Assembly: GCA_019347795.1 (NCBI GenBank)
Contig: JAHWKS010000357.1
Coordinates: forward strand, 1 to 6,350
Source of the DNA: Planctomycetota bacterium
GTDB lineage: Bacteria > Planctomycetota > Planctomycetia > Pirellulales > Pirellulaceae
Direction of reading: 5' to 3'
DNA length: 6,350 nt
The notes below the pieces were generated by a model. That model made no database searches. It saw only the letters and a program-made list of their open reading frames with translations, and was not told the DNA's origin. The first letter of the stretch is position 1. Every line of letters begins with the position of its first letter. Of this stretch, positions 5,205 through 6,350 are shown piece after piece. A program made the position numbers and the translations under genes.

Positions 5205-6167
5205 TTACGGGCGGCGGCGGGTGGCCATTTCTCGCGGCACCTCGATGCGGCGAAGCTCGCCTCCGGCGCCGCCGACCACGAGGGATTCGCCGTCGGGAGC
5301 GGCGGTTAACGAATAGGCCCAGCCGGAGAGGGCGGGAATGTCGGCGATGATTTCCGCCGTCGCCGCATCGACGATCCGCACATCGCCGTCGCGGCAAGCG
5401 ACGGCGATTCGCCCGCCGGAAAGCCATGTAACCGATAGCGGCTCGCTCGGCAGCCGCGCAAATCGGACCAGCCGGCCGATCGTGGGCTGCCAGAGACGAA
5501 GCGTCTGGTCTGCGCCGACGGACGCGATCGTCGGCAACCCGACTCCGTCCGGGCGGACGGCGAGGTCGTGGATCGGCGCGGTGTGGTTGTCGAGCGCGCG
5601 GATGAGTTCGCCCGTCGCCGCGTTCCACACGCGCAGGCTTTGATCGGCCGAGGCCGTGACGATCTCTGCGTCCCCCGGCAGAAAGACGACGGCGCGCAAT
5701 CCGCGGGAATGGCCTTCGAGCATCACCGAAGAGCTGTCAACGAGGTTCGTAATCCGCGCGGTTCCGTCCCAGGAGGCGGTGGCCAGGGCGGCGCCGTCGC
5801 TCCGCCACGCGACACCGTAGACGAGGTCATCGTGATGCGTGAGCCGCAACAGTTGCTCGCCTCCGGGCCAGGAGACGACTTCGATCTCGCCCGACTCTCC
5901 CGGGCTTCCTCCGGCGATCGCCAGCAGGGCGCCGTCGGGAGAAAAACGCAAATCGTGGACGTGGGCGAGCTTTGCCCCCAGCCGACGCAGCGGCTTCAAG
6001 TCCGGCCATGAGCGTTCTTCCACGCCCGCCTGCGAGCCGACGACGGCCGATCCGTCCGGCGCAAATGCGATGGCGGTGATCGGCGGGGACGCATTCGCGG
6101 CGTCCGCGGCCAGCGCGATCAGAAGAAATACCGCGGTGCGGCGAAGATATGGTTTCGACGGCGACAT
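5205..6167 (-). CDS. Exported WD40-repeat beta-propeller protein
   Basis: A 320-residue protein with a predicted signal peptide (basic MSPSKPYLRRT, hydrophobic AVFLLIALAADAA, cleavage near ANA-SPP at about residue 27). What follows is seven WD40-type repeats, enough for a closed propeller. Clear blades are AFAPDGSAV, RFSPDGALL, AWRSDGAALATASWDGTARI, TASADQSLRVWNAATGELI, VRPDGV with GADQTLRLW, RIAVACRDGDVRIVDAATAE, and TAAPDGESLVVGGAGGELR. WD40 propellers usually bind other proteins, and there is no catalytic domain. The start at 6167 lies seven bases after the stop of the DUF1501 gene, so the two are surely co-transcribed. In planctomycetes, exported WD40 proteins often accompany DUF1501 and DUF1549/DUF1553 genes of unresolved function. 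It is chromosomal, outside the integrated element. Confidence 0.9.
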   Translation of the reverse strand: MSPSKPYLRRTAVFLLIALAADAANASPPITAIAFAPDGSAVVGSQAGVEERSWPDLKPLRRLGAKLAHVHDLRFSPDGALLAIAGGSPGESGEIEVVSWPGGEQLLRLTHHDDLVYGVAWRSDGAALATASWDGTARITNLVDSSSVMLEGHSRGLRAVVFLPGDAEIVTASADQSLRVWNAATGELIRALDNHTAPIHDLAVRPDGVGLPTIASVGADQTLRLWQPTIGRLVRFARLPSEPLSVTWLSGGRIAVACRDGDVRIVDAATAEIIADIPALSGWAYSLTAAPDGESLVVGGAGGELRRIEVPREMATRRRP

Positions 6168-6174
6168 GGTTCGC

Positions 6175-6350
6175 TCAAGCCAGCAGTTCTTCGATCGGCT
6201 CCCCGTCGCGATTGATCTCGATAGGGCGGCCGTCGGCGGTGGCGAGCGTGCGATGCGGATCGATCCCCAGCAGCGTGTAAACCGTGCAAGCCAGGTCGGC
6301 GGGGGTGACCGGCCGATCGTGCGGACTTTCGCCGGTGGCGTCGCTGGCGC
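6175..6350 (-). CDS. DUF1501 protein, C-terminal 57 residues only
   Basis: An open frame enters from the right edge and ends with TGA at 6175-6177. The 57 residues visible include SPHDRPVTPADLACTVYTLL, then GIDPHRTL and GRPIEINRDGEPIEELLA, the usual end of DUF1501 proteins, a sulfatase/alkaline-phosphatase-like family expanded in planctomycetes and often exported by the Tat pathway. The active-site part lies outside the window, so activity cannot be judged. The neighbouring WD40 gene starts seven bases downstream. This arrangement, with a DUF1549/DUF1553 gene usually upstream, is a frequent planctomycete operon; that upstream gene is expected but not seen. Confidence 0.88.
   Translation of the reverse strand, partial: ASDATGESPHDRPVTPADLACTVYTLLGIDPHRTLATADGRPIEINRDGEPIEELLA

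Overview
The window looks like planctomycete DNA. It is GC-rich and carries three planctomycete hallmarks: a DUF1580 small HTH protein, a zinc-ribbon membrane protein opening MIRFACPHCG, and a DUF1501 gene followed at once by an exported WD40 gene. The family assignments come from recognising sequence patterns, not from a search.

Layout. From about 6350 down to 5052 the DNA reads as ordinary host chromosome, all on the minus strand: the 3' end of a DUF1501 gene, a seven-blade WD40 propeller protein with a signal peptide, a recognisable tRNA promoter, and an intact tRNA-Leu(GAG). On the 3' side of that tRNA the content becomes that of an integrative element running leftward off the window. It holds a tyrosine recombinase (3736-4917) with a strong dyad in its leader, a rho-independent terminator, and a DUF1580 excisionase-like gene heading a three-gene cluster of small proteins (ending at 2792). 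Two plus-strand genes follow (915-2108 and 2188-2802), and at the left edge a minus-strand gene with a DUF3102-like region is cut off by the window start. The placement fits integration into the 3' end of the tRNA, with the tRNA kept intact on the host side. The far attachment site is not in the window.

How the genes may work together. The recombinase and the DUF1580 protein are the likely integration/excision module, with a terminator and TGCAA repeats between them. The DUF3102-like protein belongs to a phage- and plasmid-associated family. The two plus-strand genes face the opposite way and have a much less GC-rich stretch, so they look like cargo. The first is a zinc-ribbon protein with about three membrane segments and a C-terminal beta-rich domain. 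The second is a 204-residue protein of unknown function with an R-x4-H motif of the kind found in HEPN RNases. This pair is the best candidate here for an undescribed system, but its function is inference. No stretch longer than 300 bases lacks a gene; the longest gap is the 249-base divergent intergenic region 666-914.
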